Part shown: piece by piece, positions 51,936 to 62,508 of the stretch
Layout: each line of letters begins with the position of its first letter
Numbering within the stretch: position 1 is the first letter of the stretch
DNA from: Thelephora terrestris
Lineage: Eukaryota; Basidiomycota; Agaricomycetes; Thelephorales; Thelephoraceae
Direction of reading: 5' to 3'
DNA: 64,000 nt
Assembly (NCBI GenBank): GCA_015956445.1
Contig: WIUZ02000001.1
Location: 1,860,001 to 1,924,000, forward strand
The notes under the pieces: model-generated
What the model was told of the DNA's origin: nothing
Databases searched by the model: none
What the model saw: only the letters and a program-made list of their open reading frames with translations
Made by a program: the position numbers and the translations under genes

Positions 51936-53718
51936 ATGGACACCGAACGGGTTTTCAAAGTCGTTCAGGAATGCTTTGAACACCACTACGCTCCGTACGT
52001 TGGTGGTGCTTCTCTCCTCACTGGGGCCGCTGTCTGGTTTTATGCAACGGACATCGGTCGTGTGCTCAAGGTTCGCGTGGTCTCTCGATGCCAGACAACT
52101 TTTGTCTGAGCTTGCGTTCTTAGCATACTGCCTACCGCCTTGGTTACCAGCAAAATTCAGGCAAAGCACCAATTTCCGGTCCACTGGAAGACACCCGTGT
52201 CATTCGATTTCTGGATGGGTACGTGATTCAAGTTATCCGCCGCACAGTTCTCTAACTGCAGTTGGTCCCCGAAGCCCCCGTATGGTGGCAGAATATCGTC
52301 GGAAGTATGGACCCTTGTATCGAGTATTTTGTGGGGATATACCTGAAATGTGAGTGGCTCCCGCTATTCAGCTGCGAGGGTTTAGCTCAAATCGTCGCTC
52401 AAAGTGTTCTGACAGATCCCGAGGACATTCGTGCTTACTACCAGGGCGATGCCAGGGTCCACTTCAAAGTCCCCAACATTGGGTTTGGGGAGTACATGGG
52501 CAGAGTTCTCGGTCAATGCGTCGGTGTCAAGCACAACGAAGATTGGCGACGTCTGCGATCCCACGTCGATCCACACTTCACTGCGCAGAAGGCCTCAGAA
52601 CTCCTCCCCATTATGATCAGTGACACCGACGAATGGCTCGAATCCCTGCCTCGTCTCTCTCACGTCGTCAGGAACGAGAAGGATGCTAAACTCGTCATAA
52701 AAGCCGAGGAACTCGTTTCTATCCTTCCCTTCAAGATGATAGCCAGGAGGGTCTTCGGTGACCTCGTCGATGACAAACTCATAGACGAGCTTTTCCGCCT
52801 CAACATCGTCCACGAGCGCGTCATCAACCATACTTTCTTTGGAAAGTTCGAGCAGTGGAAGCTTTTTAAATATCTCCCTGTCCAGGCCAACAAGGACGTC
52901 GACGGTTTTGAACGGGACTGGGCTGCTCTCCTAGAGAGGACCAGTCTTGAGGCCGAGCGGAGAGGTATCACCACCACCGTCAGCGAACTGTACAAGAATA
53001 TGAAGGATGGACACATGACCTTCCTCGAGTTTGCCCATACCATCGACGAAATTCTGTTCACCAACATGGGTAAGTGACACAAGGCTATTCGCAATGCGCT
53101 ACCCTTCCTAATCTCCACCTCTTAGACGTGACAACAACCTCGGTCTCGTGGGTTACCGCTCAGGTTGCCATGAACTCATCAGTCATGGAACGACTCCATA
53201 AAGAGATTGACACCGCTCTCTCAGACGAATCCCTCGGTTCAAATCGTGAAGATCGGGCGAACGCGTATATCCGCAAGACCGATACCCTCCTCCATTACTG
53301 CTACCTCGAATCCGGCCGATTGCACCCGGTGTTATTCTACTCCCTCCCCGAGTTGACGGCCGACCCTAAGCTCATCCACGGATATTACATCCCACCCAAG
53401 ACCTCCGTACTCATCGACACGTACACGTTAAACCGGGACTCCCCAGTTTGGGGTGCGGACGGACACGTATTCCGACCTGATCGGTTTGGTGAACTTCTTC
53501 CAACTCAATACCGTTACTCGTATTGGAGATTTGGGTTGGGTCCCAGGAAGTGCTTAGGCATTAGCTTTGGTGATAAGATCATCAAGACTATCTTGATGGG
53601 AATTATGGAGAGGTATAGCGTGGAGGTGGTGGATAGCCATCTGGGAGAGGATTCCACAAAATTCGTGCATGCTCCTGCGGGGACCATGCTTTTCACTCGC
53701 AGGCAGGGAAAGATCTGA
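51936..53718 (+). CDS. Cytochrome P450
   Basis: Exons are 51936-52070, 52161-52218, 52262-52349, 52405-53069 and 53126-53718, giving 512 residues. An N-terminal membrane anchor spans about 20-40. The I-helix region reads MDVTTTSVSW, with the Thr used in oxygen activation. The K-helix ExxR is E377-S-G-R380, followed by a PERF-like FRPDRF, and the heme loop FGLGPRKCLG carries the axial Cys458. It is a microsomal monooxygenase that needs a P450 reductase. The first intron is 90 bases, longer than its neighbours, and was set by phase; the second is only 43 bases. No other secondary-metabolism gene is adjacent, so the pathway is unknown. It converges with SSE1. Confidence 0.93.
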
Positions 53719-54032
53719 TTTGTCACTTCCCTCGGTTCTATTGCGTGCAGACTAACCTCCTAGTCTGTCTCTTTGTCACCCACCGCCACTTCATGCTCTG
53801 TCTTACCATTTACTTTACGATCTCGAGTCAAAACCCTACTGGGTTTGAGCTGAACTCTCGAGCTACGACTTCCGGCTTTTCCGATGCAAACTACGTAGAA
53901 TTGCGGGATGCAAAAAGGGCCATAAAGCCTGTGTGGAAAAAAAAACCTAACTATGAAGATTGATTATCTTCTACGACGGTGACAAAAACAACGTCAACTG
54001 CAGGACGGGTGGGGCGACGTAAATTTGTCCAT
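53719..54032. other. Convergent 3' flanks of the P450 and SSE1 genes
   Basis: 314 bases, fairly AT-rich in the second half. They hold the 3' ends of both transcripts. Nothing else was seen. Confidence 0.5.
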
Positions 54033-56559
54033 CTAATCGACATCCATTTCTGAGGGGCCCTGAGTTTCCTCCTTCTGAGGTGGAGGAGGGTTGGGTGTCT
54101 CCGTTCCACTCTTCGGAGTTTCCGTCCCCGGGCTAGGAACCGCGACTTTCGGCTTAGGTTTGGCCAGGAGGGGATGACAGAAGTAGATAACCTCTTCCTT
54201 CTTCTTTAAAATGCCCGCACTCGTCAAAACAGGATCCACGTTCTTCGGTTTCTCCGACTGCCTCGCGATCTGGTCTTCCAACCATTTCTGAACGGTGGCA
54301 ACCTTCTCCACGACCGCTTGTTTATCCTTCTCCTCGATGTGGCTGTACTTCTCATCTCCTGACGTGGCATCTGTCATGTATCTGTTGAGCGTCTCCCGAA
54401 GTTGCGAGACAGAGCGTGATCTTTCCTCAGACTCCCTCCAGCGGTTTGTGATAGGGTCGCCCAGGGCCTTAAGCGTGTCGAGCTTGGCAACATATGCAGA
54501 CTTCGTGGCATCCTCTCCCTCTTCGCTGTACAGCCAATCCTCAGCCTCTTGTAAAGCGGCGAGTAGCTTCTCCTTCTCCGCAGGCTGCACAAAAGGAGCA
54601 TAGCGATCGTCGAGCTTTCCTCGCGTGTCGTAGACGTACTCCTCAAGAGCGTTTTTACGATCCTAAAGAGAAATTCACAAGTCAGAATTTTTCTCGCCTT
54701 ACCACCTCGTAGAAAGCCTTACCTCCGTATCCATGACGAGCTTATCGGCAGCGTGCATCTCAGCCTCCTGCTCCTTCAAAGTCTCAACGATGGACTTATC
54801 CAAGGCCGTGGATCCCCAGACGAAGGGTACATCAATCTTCTTCACGACCTTCTTCTTCTTGGGGGGTGCCTCGGGCTCGCCGTCGACCGACATCGGAGTC
54901 TCCTCCTTCTCCTCGATCTCCTCCGTGTATGCGGCCTCGAATGACAAAAGGCCGTGCAGGTTGAGCCTTATCTTGACCTTGACGCACGAAAGGTCGCCCT
55001 TAGCGTCCGGTCCGACAGATTTCGCCGTGAATTTGGCGATCCACGGGTTGATGCCACCAGGGAGGCCAGAGGGCTCAGTGTAGCTGGCCTGGATCTCGAA
55101 AGGCTTGTTGCGGTAGAAGGTCAAAACCTTTGTGGAAGGGATACCATTACCCTTGGGGAAGACGACGAGTTCGGTATCTTCGTCGGGATCCTCGGGAGCC
55201 TTTTCCCATTCGACCTTGATCGGGTACGCCTGGATGTCGTGAATAGCGAAGTCACGGACGCGGAAAACGGGGGAAAGCATAGCACAGGCGAAGGTTGCAC
55301 CCCGAGCGATAGCTTCATCCTGGTTGATCGTGGTGGAAAGGACCTTTCCGGGGAAGACGGATTGGATCTTGGTTCGAACGGCGGGGATACGGGTGCACCC
55401 ACCGACGAGCTCGATGGCATCGATTTGTTCGAGGCTGAGGCCAGCATCTTGGAGAACTTGCAAAAGGGGAGCGGGTATACGATCGAGGACGCCAGCGATG
55501 AGGGACTCATACTCCTCCCTAGTCAGCCTCGAAGAAGCGTCGATATCGTTCATGATGGACTCCACGTTCAATGGAGCCTCGCTGTTTGCGGAGAGGACCT
55601 TCTTGAGCTTGTCGCATCCAGCGGCAAGTCGGAAGGTACCTTTGGGGTTGGATAGGACGTCGATCTTGTACTTGGTTTTGAACTGTTCCGCGAAGTAGTT
55701 GACAAGGGCCTGATCAATGTAACGACCACCGACGTTAGTGTCGAATGCCGTAGATTTTACGGTCAGTTGGCCCTTGGAGAAGGCGACCACAGCAGCGGAC
55801 AGGCTCGAGTGGCCAACGTCCACGAAGATGACATGTCTTGGGTTATCAGCCTCGGGGAGATCGGATTTGGTAATTCCGTAACCCAGAGCAGTGGCAGTAG
55901 TATCGTTGATGAGACGGAGTATATTAAGGCCGGCGATACTAGCAGCATCGATGATAGCCCTTCGTTGAACGTCGGTATACCAGACTGGGACAGCCAATAC
56001 GACGTCTGAGACGCCAACCTTGAGCTCGTTGGCAGCGATGTCTCGGAGTTTACCCAGGTATGCACCAACGAGTTGGGTAGCGGAGAACTGTTGTGTCTGA
56101 CCGAGGTATTTAACCTCGACACCTACGGTCCCATTTACATCGATCAAAGTTGCGTTGGTGAAGGTCTTTTCGATATTCTGGACCTCTGGATCGGAGACGG
56201 TTCGACCGATTAATCGTTTGAGGCTGCCAATCGTGTTACGGAAGTTAGAAGTCTCTTGGGTTTTGGCGGGTTCGCCAATCGCTCGCTGTTTGGGACCAAA
56301 CGCGACAAGTGACCTAAATGGAGACGCGAGAACGTTTGATTAGATCGTTCGCATAGGATAAACGTACAGTGGAGGGGAAGAAGTACGCACGGTGTTTGAC
56401 GATTTGAGACTTCATTGGTGATGATATCGATACCGCGATGCCTGGCCACGCCGATCTTGACAAGAGGAGAGAAAATTATTGATAACAGTCGCGCAAGAGG
56501 TATGGGAGGTAAAGTACCTTCGAGTGTAGAGACCCAAAATCGATACCAACGACGGCCAT
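54033..56559 (-). CDS. SSE1: Hsp110-type chaperone, nucleotide exchange factor Sse1
   Basis: Minus-strand exons are 56518-56559, 56391-56455, 54723-56313 and 54033-54662, giving 775 residues. It starts MAVVGIDFGSLHSKIGVARH, the Hsp110 variant of the Hsp70 phosphate loop. The ATPase domain has LRLINDTTATALGYG, VIFVDVGHSSLSAAVVAF and ELVGGCTRIPAVRTKIQSVF. The substrate domain is followed by an acidic insert and a long helical C-terminus that ends in a Pro/Thr-rich tail closing with SEMDVD. Hsp110 proteins release ADP from Hsp70 and hold unfolded clients in the cytosol. A heat shock element lies upstream (56702-56724), consistent with Hsf1 control. Confidence 0.95.
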
Positions 56560-56701
56560 CGTCTAAGGATTAAGATGGGTAGAGAGGATAGATGGTGGTG
56601 AGGTGTGAAGAGTGTCAAGGGGTGGTGATTTTTCGTGCCGCAATCGCGTTCTAGTTTTTTTTACCAATCGGTGGCGGGAAACCGCATCCAGATCGGGTAT
56701 G

Positions 56702-56724
56702 TTCTGGAATCATCCAGAAAATTC
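56702..56724. promoter_or_regulatory. Heat shock element upstream of SSE1
   Basis: Units at exact 5-base spacing: TTC (56702), GAA (56707), ATC (56712, imperfect), GAA (56717) and TTC (56722). Four of five match the alternating nTTCn/nGAAn consensus bound by Hsf1 trimers. The site is about 145 bases upstream of the SSE1 start codon. Confidence 0.75.
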
Positions 56725-56800
56725 CGGACAAAAGATGTTGCATATCTCAAGAATAATTCTACAAAAAACAGAGCATACGAGGAGTCCAAATCGCGCCTGA

Positions 56801-57619
56801 CTACAAAGCGATCTTCTCATCTTTACTGTACTCGGGCGGAGGAGCGACTAGCAATACTGTGGTCTCCTCTTCGTCGTCGTCGTCGTCCTCGCCAGGTTGG
56901 TCGGAACCACGGAACACGCGATAGGTGACCACGATCAAGACGTATACCATGCGTAAAACGACACCAATGCCGCACCCTAGGTTACGATCGTGCGTTAGCC
57001 AAGAAACACAACATGGTCCGATCAAAGGTGGTGTTGCTTACCGAGAACAAAAGCGACGGCTCTGCCCTCCCATGGTCCTAACAACATGAGAGCATGCGAC
57101 AACCTCTCAATGAACGATGCCTTCTGGAGGCGGTGATGGCGGTGGTGAGAGTGGTGATGAACCGGCTGCGCGTTCACGTCTTCCACAGAAATGGGAGGGA
57201 AAGGCATGATGTTAACCGTTCCGTCTTCATCGGACACGCCTTCAACAGGAATCAAGTTTGCATGATCGATGGCAGCATCCGACTTGATGGATTCTAAACC
57301 GAACAACTTTCTGAAACGGTTGGAGATGTCTATCGCGGTTTTGTTCATGGCATGGCATGGGCGGCGACGGGGCTCAGTGGGAGGAGTGACTTGAATGCGA
57401 TACAAGCCATCCTCGCTACGAATGGAAGGAGGGGCAGGTTTGTCGAAGAAATCATTGGCAGACCCAATTTGATTAGTAGAGGAGACTATGGTAACGCGGA
57501 GAGGTATCGCATTGACGGTGGCTATTTAATTTTTTGTGAGAGTCGAGAGCAATAAAAATTAATGACGACAAACCTAAGCCAACGCCAGCAAATGCGAGTA
57601 CCAGAGGATACAGTTTCAT
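56801..57619 (-). CDS. Small secretory or membrane protein, unknown function
   Basis: Minus-strand exons are 57574-57619, 57042-57521 and 56801-56976, giving 233 residues. The N-terminus MKLYPLVLAFAGVGLATVNA is a typical signal peptide. A luminal or external region with a His-rich patch (HHHSHHRHHR) follows, then a membrane segment near the C-terminus (GCGIGVVLRMVYVLIVV) and a cytoplasmic tail with an acidic run and a PPPEY motif. All phases fit GT-AG introns of 52 and 65 bases. The His-rich patch could bind metal; that is inference. I recognise no named family. Confidence 0.75.
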
Positions 57620-57896
57620 GGTTGGAGAAAGAGGTGGTGGTAACCGGAAGAGTGTAGGTGAGTCGCACCCAGGTGGTACCAGATTACCTCAGCACCTTCC
57701 TCATTCGGCTATGCGGTGGCCAACAACCCGCAGGTGATGAAAACGCCGGAAACGTGCTCACTGCCTTGCTCAGCCCACAAAGTCGAGCGCACCCCTCGAC
57801 GCATATTACCCCTCCGCCAAAATCTGCAAAAAAAGGTTCTATTTGTTTGTCTGATTCTCGATATTTGGTATGTTCCCTAACGCAGCGTAGGGCACG

Positions 57897-60800
57897 ATGT
57901 CGTATCACCACCAAAGACAAGGCCACAGAAACAACCACTGGCAAAAATTTAGCAACCGCGAACGCACCCTGACTCACGATTCTTCTGCTTCCTCGTTTGC
58001 CTCTGCCTCTTCTTCCAACCATCACCACCAACCCAGACAGAACTCCCAGAACTGGTCAGAGTCCAACGGTACATCACTTCAACAATCTTCTCCAAAGATG
58101 GGCCAGGAATTTCCACAGACCCCTGCTCACAACTCGACCTCTGGCCAGAAAGATCTTGATATCTTGGAGAAGCTCAAGGAATCCATAATCAATAATCAGC
58201 ACGAATTCTTTCGTTCTGTCCCTCAACCAGCCGCACTAGCAAAGATCTACACCGGCAATGCTTCTATTTCGCCCGTACCTCCCCATCCTGAACAAACCCC
58301 CGCTGTTCGGAAGGACACTCCCACCGATGAGTATCAGCGGAGAGGGCGTGCTGCATCAATCGACCGTTGGGATTCTCGGAAACAGGTGCGACTGCCCCAG
58401 AACGTGTTGTCCCAGGCATTCACCCCTGGGTTTCTCCCTACAGAATGGTTATCACCACGCTCAATCAGAGCTTTATGAGCCCGATTTGACCGACATTGTC
58501 TCCAAACCGCTTCATTCACCCGGCAATATTTCACCCCCCAAGTCGACCATTGACTTGCGCGATTCTTTGAAATCTTCTGCACCCTCTCGAGCATCTTCAC
58601 ACCGTGGTTCTGTTTCTCGTGGTTCCTTCCAGCCACCTGCGTCTGCTTCGACTAGGGCTGATAATCAACACCACGACTCTCCCATGAGGGGGAGATCCTT
58701 ATCCAACGCTCAATCTGCGGTAGATTCCGGAGATGGCCGCCAGCATCAACAAAGGCCCTATTCAGATGAAAGGCAGCCTCGGACCGATTCCGATCTGACA
58801 ACCCGTTCTCAATCCCTGCAACGTTCCGCCACCCTTACCGACTTTGAAAGGCCCTCTGATAAAGGATCCTTCAGTGCAACCAGAGAACTCGTCGATGATC
58901 TTGGGGATAGGAGTCCTGAACGGGATACCAGTCGGTTCAACCGCTTTAACCGCAGGGTCGATGACCGGCCGCGGATTATTGACAACCGACGTAATCCACC
59001 TGATCATCGTTACGCGGACGACAGTCGTCAGTATGATAACTCGCATTCTGTCAGTGTTACGCCCGCTATCGACCGACAAACTGACGACAATACTTCCCGG
59101 TATTATGATGAGCGGGGTACGACTCACCAACCGCCCGCTCAGGATGGTTGCGACAACCGACGGATGCCACCACCCTCCTCTCCTATTGTGACTGATACTC
59201 GCAGTCCTCCCTCTCTACCGACATCGACGTACATTGAAAGGACCAGTAGAAGCTCTGCCGCTGATTCTACACCCTTGCTTCTCTCTGATGCTCCTACAGT
59301 TCAGGATACTATTGATGATCGCACTACGCGACAGCCCACCATGAACGCTAAAGATGAACGCAAGACGCTCGAAGAACGACTCAGTCGACAACCACCTCTC
59401 ACGTTGCAAGAAAGAATTAGCATGCCTCCCGGTTCTGACACACGTTCTACTTCGGGAACCCCAAGACCGGCTCTTCCTCTGGAAGAGCGACTCTCCTATC
59501 CATCGGATCGCGCTCGGGATGATCGTGGCAGTAGATCGGGGCCTACCTCTCCTACTGTCACCCGTTCGTCGATCGGTTCGTTGAATCAGGATGATCGTCC
59601 TTCGGGAGGGTCACGGCCCACCCCCGACGAAAGAGGCCGGTATCCTCTGCCGTCGGAGAATGTGGATGACCGGAGACCTCCTGTTCGATCTTCCATGCCG
59701 CCCCCTACTGCTTTGGAGAACTCTCGTGCCCCTTCTCTTGCCCGTGATGATCATATCGGCCGAGGAACAAATGTGCGGGATTACCGTCGTGGAGGTGTCA
59801 CCGCTAGTACTACGAGGGAACCGAATGATGCTGACAGATTCGGAGGAGTCGATAGAATGGACTCGGATCGGTACGATGATCGAATCCCTCGGGATCCATA
59901 CGTGCGAGACTCTTCTGGTATACCTCCGGCACTCGAACCTCGTGACCGCGAACGAGGAGTTTGGGATCGCCCGCGGTGGCAAGAACCTCCGAGGAACGAC
60001 TCCTACAACGACGATACCCAATATCGGCAGGGCCCTCCCGCTTCTTACCCTCACGGGCATGGCCGGTACCAGGACTATAACGACAGACCTCCTAGGTGGA
60101 ACGACAAAGATAACCAATGGGGTCAGAGTGGACCTTGGCCAGACAGAGACCGGCGATTTATCGAGCGTGATTCTGGCCCTGCCTCTGGCACACCCAACGC
60201 CTGGGAGACTCGGGAGGAACGTGAAGCGAGGGAACTGCGGGAACGGAATACAAGGGGGAGGCCAGCATATCCTCCCGCCCCTCTCGGTCCAGACCGTGGG
60301 TATGCCCGGAGAGCATCTTTGACTTCCAAGATTTCGCCACAGAGATATTCTCCCACTGCAGTCGAAGGTCGTTATCCCCCCGGGCGGGATTTGGACCCAC
60401 CAGCGATATACTCTCAACCACCTATCCCTGTTTCTTCTGGCCCGAACACTAATATCTCGAGCAACGCGCCTGGGTACTCGTCAAGGGTCAGACCCAGGAG
60501 TCCGAGCCCCATGTCTATCTCTAGGGATACGTCGAGGCCGCCAATTAAGAGGCAGAGAGAAGACTTTGCTCCTGGTGCTTCAAATGACTATTATCCACCC
60601 CATACTCCTGGGGAAGCGAATCCGAATGGCTCAATTGGGAGCGGAAATGACTACCCTCTGCCATTATCGTCGAGAATGTCTGCTGGACCTATATCTCATT
60701 CTTCTGGACCTCCTGGCTATTATGGTCATTCCACCGGGGTGAATGTCAACAGGGGACCGAGGGACTACCATCAAGGGCCAAGGGATGGTTACCCGCCAGG

Positions 60801-60927
60801 GCCACCACCCCCCTCTCAAGGATACGACCGTATGCAACATCCAAGAGGATACAACCCGAATTACCATCAGAGAGGAAATTATGCACGAGATGACAGGAGG
60901 TTTGGTGGGCCTCCCCCGCGGGCTTAA
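57897..60927 (+). CDS. Large, mostly disordered Arg/Asp/Ser/Pro-rich protein
   Basis: Exons are 57897-58385 and 58444-60927 with a 58-base intron, giving 990 residues. Only the region around 85-115 (DILEKLKESIINNQHEFFRS) looks structured. The rest is low complexity, with many DDR, RDD, RPP and SRS clusters, repeated ERLS-type segments (EERLSRQPPLTLQERISMPP, EERLSYPSD) and a Gly/Tyr/Pro-rich end. Alternating Arg and Asp with Tyr resembles RNA-granule or splicing-associated disordered proteins. No catalytic or folded domain is visible. Additional in-frame introns in the second exon cannot be excluded. The start is the first ATG of the frame. Confidence 0.75.
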
Positions 60928-61464
60928 TCGAAGGCGTGGCCTCCGGACTTGCCCATCGCGAATATCCATAGGTGCGTGGTCTTTGCTGCCTTTCCAGTCA
61001 GAAGTTTTGGGCGGCCTATTCACCGTCAAACTAGAAGCACTCAATCCTGACGTTTTCCAAGACCCTGGACAAGTTCGGCTTGAACCTTGCTTCGACTTTT
61101 CTTTTTCGTCGCTCTTCGTATCTCCGCCTATACTACTATCGAATGTCACTCCATGCAGTACCAGTATCTATCTACTCTTCCATACGTGCCTACGAGCACA
61201 GAACGTCATCGATTCCCAATGTCTTGTCAGTTACCAGCTTCCAATCGCTTCATATATGCCTCACCCGAACACGACCTATGATTCTCTTGAACTGAAGTTG
61301 CACCACGGAATTCATGTTCTAACGGCCTGAAGGTGATTTTAGTTTTGGGGACCTGGATGGGCGACACGCACACCAGGGCCAAGCGCGTGATCGGTCCCAA
61401 CCGCCTCTCGCCGACAACCACCGTTCTAACGTCCATCTCCGCTGGTCACTGCCCGAGGGACCTC
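60928..61464. other. Intergenic between the disordered-protein gene and GEP4
   Basis: About 540 bases between genes on the same strand, mostly the 3' flank of the left gene. Short frames have no motif. Confidence 0.5.
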
Positions 61465-62508
61465 ATGCCTCTGAATATTCCAGGGATTCTGGTTCCGTTC
61501 CACCTTTTGATCAATCCAAGGCTGGTGATTCCTGCGCTCTCTGTGAGAGGTGTGTAATTTGTCAGATGGTTGACGGGTGAAATCCGGCGATGCTGACTTT
61601 GAATGGGATGCTCCTGGTTTGTTGTTCGCTTAGTATAGATATTCGTCAGTTAGACTTTGTCGCTCTCAAGGCCGCGGGATATAGGGGGGCAGTTGTTGAC
61701 AAGGATAATTGTCTGGTTCGTCCGCCCTACTCTTTCACTTTGCACGGAGGGTTGTTAAATTTCCAGGGATTACAGACCTTACCTCATCACGATGAACTCG
61801 TTCCAGAATTGACTGTGAGCATCCTCTCATTGGTCCCTGAAGACGCATGTGTCTCACTCAGTGGCAAACTCGCTGTCGAAATCCTAGGACGCGTGGCGAG
61901 AGTGCAGACATACCTTCGGAGAAGGGAATGTATTGGTCGTCAGTAATTCCGCGGGAACGCCTCAGTATGACGCAGGGGGAATCCAGGTACGAGTGACGAG
62001 GCGCACAAGTGCCTCGCATTGCTCCACCTAACATATCTAATCCTTTTGTTTGAAACCGCTACGTCAGGCTGAATCAATCAGTTACCATCTTCAGGTTCCT
62101 GTCTTGAGGCATAACACTCCCAAACCTGGGTACTCGTGCATTCAAGGCGTTCGAAACTATTTTGGTTCGCTCCCGGATGCCGTGAAAGATGGCGAGTTGG
62201 TCGTTATTGGGGATAGAATCTTCACGGACGTGGTGATGGCGAACCGGATGAAGTCTGGAGATAACGGAAGGGGACCGCTGGCCATATGGACCTCCGGTGT
62301 ATGGGCGAAGGAAGCCATGGGCATGCGATGGATCGAGAAGAAGTTAGTGGAGGCTGTGACGAGGTCCACCAATGGCGAAAGTCAGTTCACCACGCAGTTC
62401 TTAAAACCGCAGGCGTTGGAGAAGTGCAACGACGATCCGGCTCCTCAGCCCGACCGTCCGAATGCTGATATCTTTGAGGGCATATGGAAGCACCTCGTGC
62501 GGAAGTAG
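61465..62508 (+). CDS. GEP4: Mitochondrial phosphatidylglycerophosphatase Gep4 (HAD family)
   Basis: Exons are 61465-61553, 61634-61715, 61776-61814, 61888-61986 and 62068-62508, giving 249 residues. HAD motif I is DKDN (52-55) in GAVVDKDNCL; motif II is the Ser in VSNSAGTPQYD; the Lys is in RHNTPKPG; the acidic motif is GDRIFTDV. DAWRECRHTFGEGN between exons fixes the third intron's acceptor. Gep4 dephosphorylates PGP to phosphatidylglycerol on the matrix side of the inner membrane, a step in cardiolipin synthesis. The N-terminus is short and amphipathic. The first donor (GTAATT) was chosen among three close candidates by phase. Confidence 0.92.

Noticed and set aside
51905-51979. Upstream ATG with good context overlapping the P450 start out of frame (25 codons)
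   Set aside because: It lies only 20 bases after the TATA box at 51885, so transcription most likely starts downstream of it.
54753-55698. Long plus-strand frames inside SSE1
   Set aside because: Antisense shadows of a well-conserved Hsp110 coding exon.
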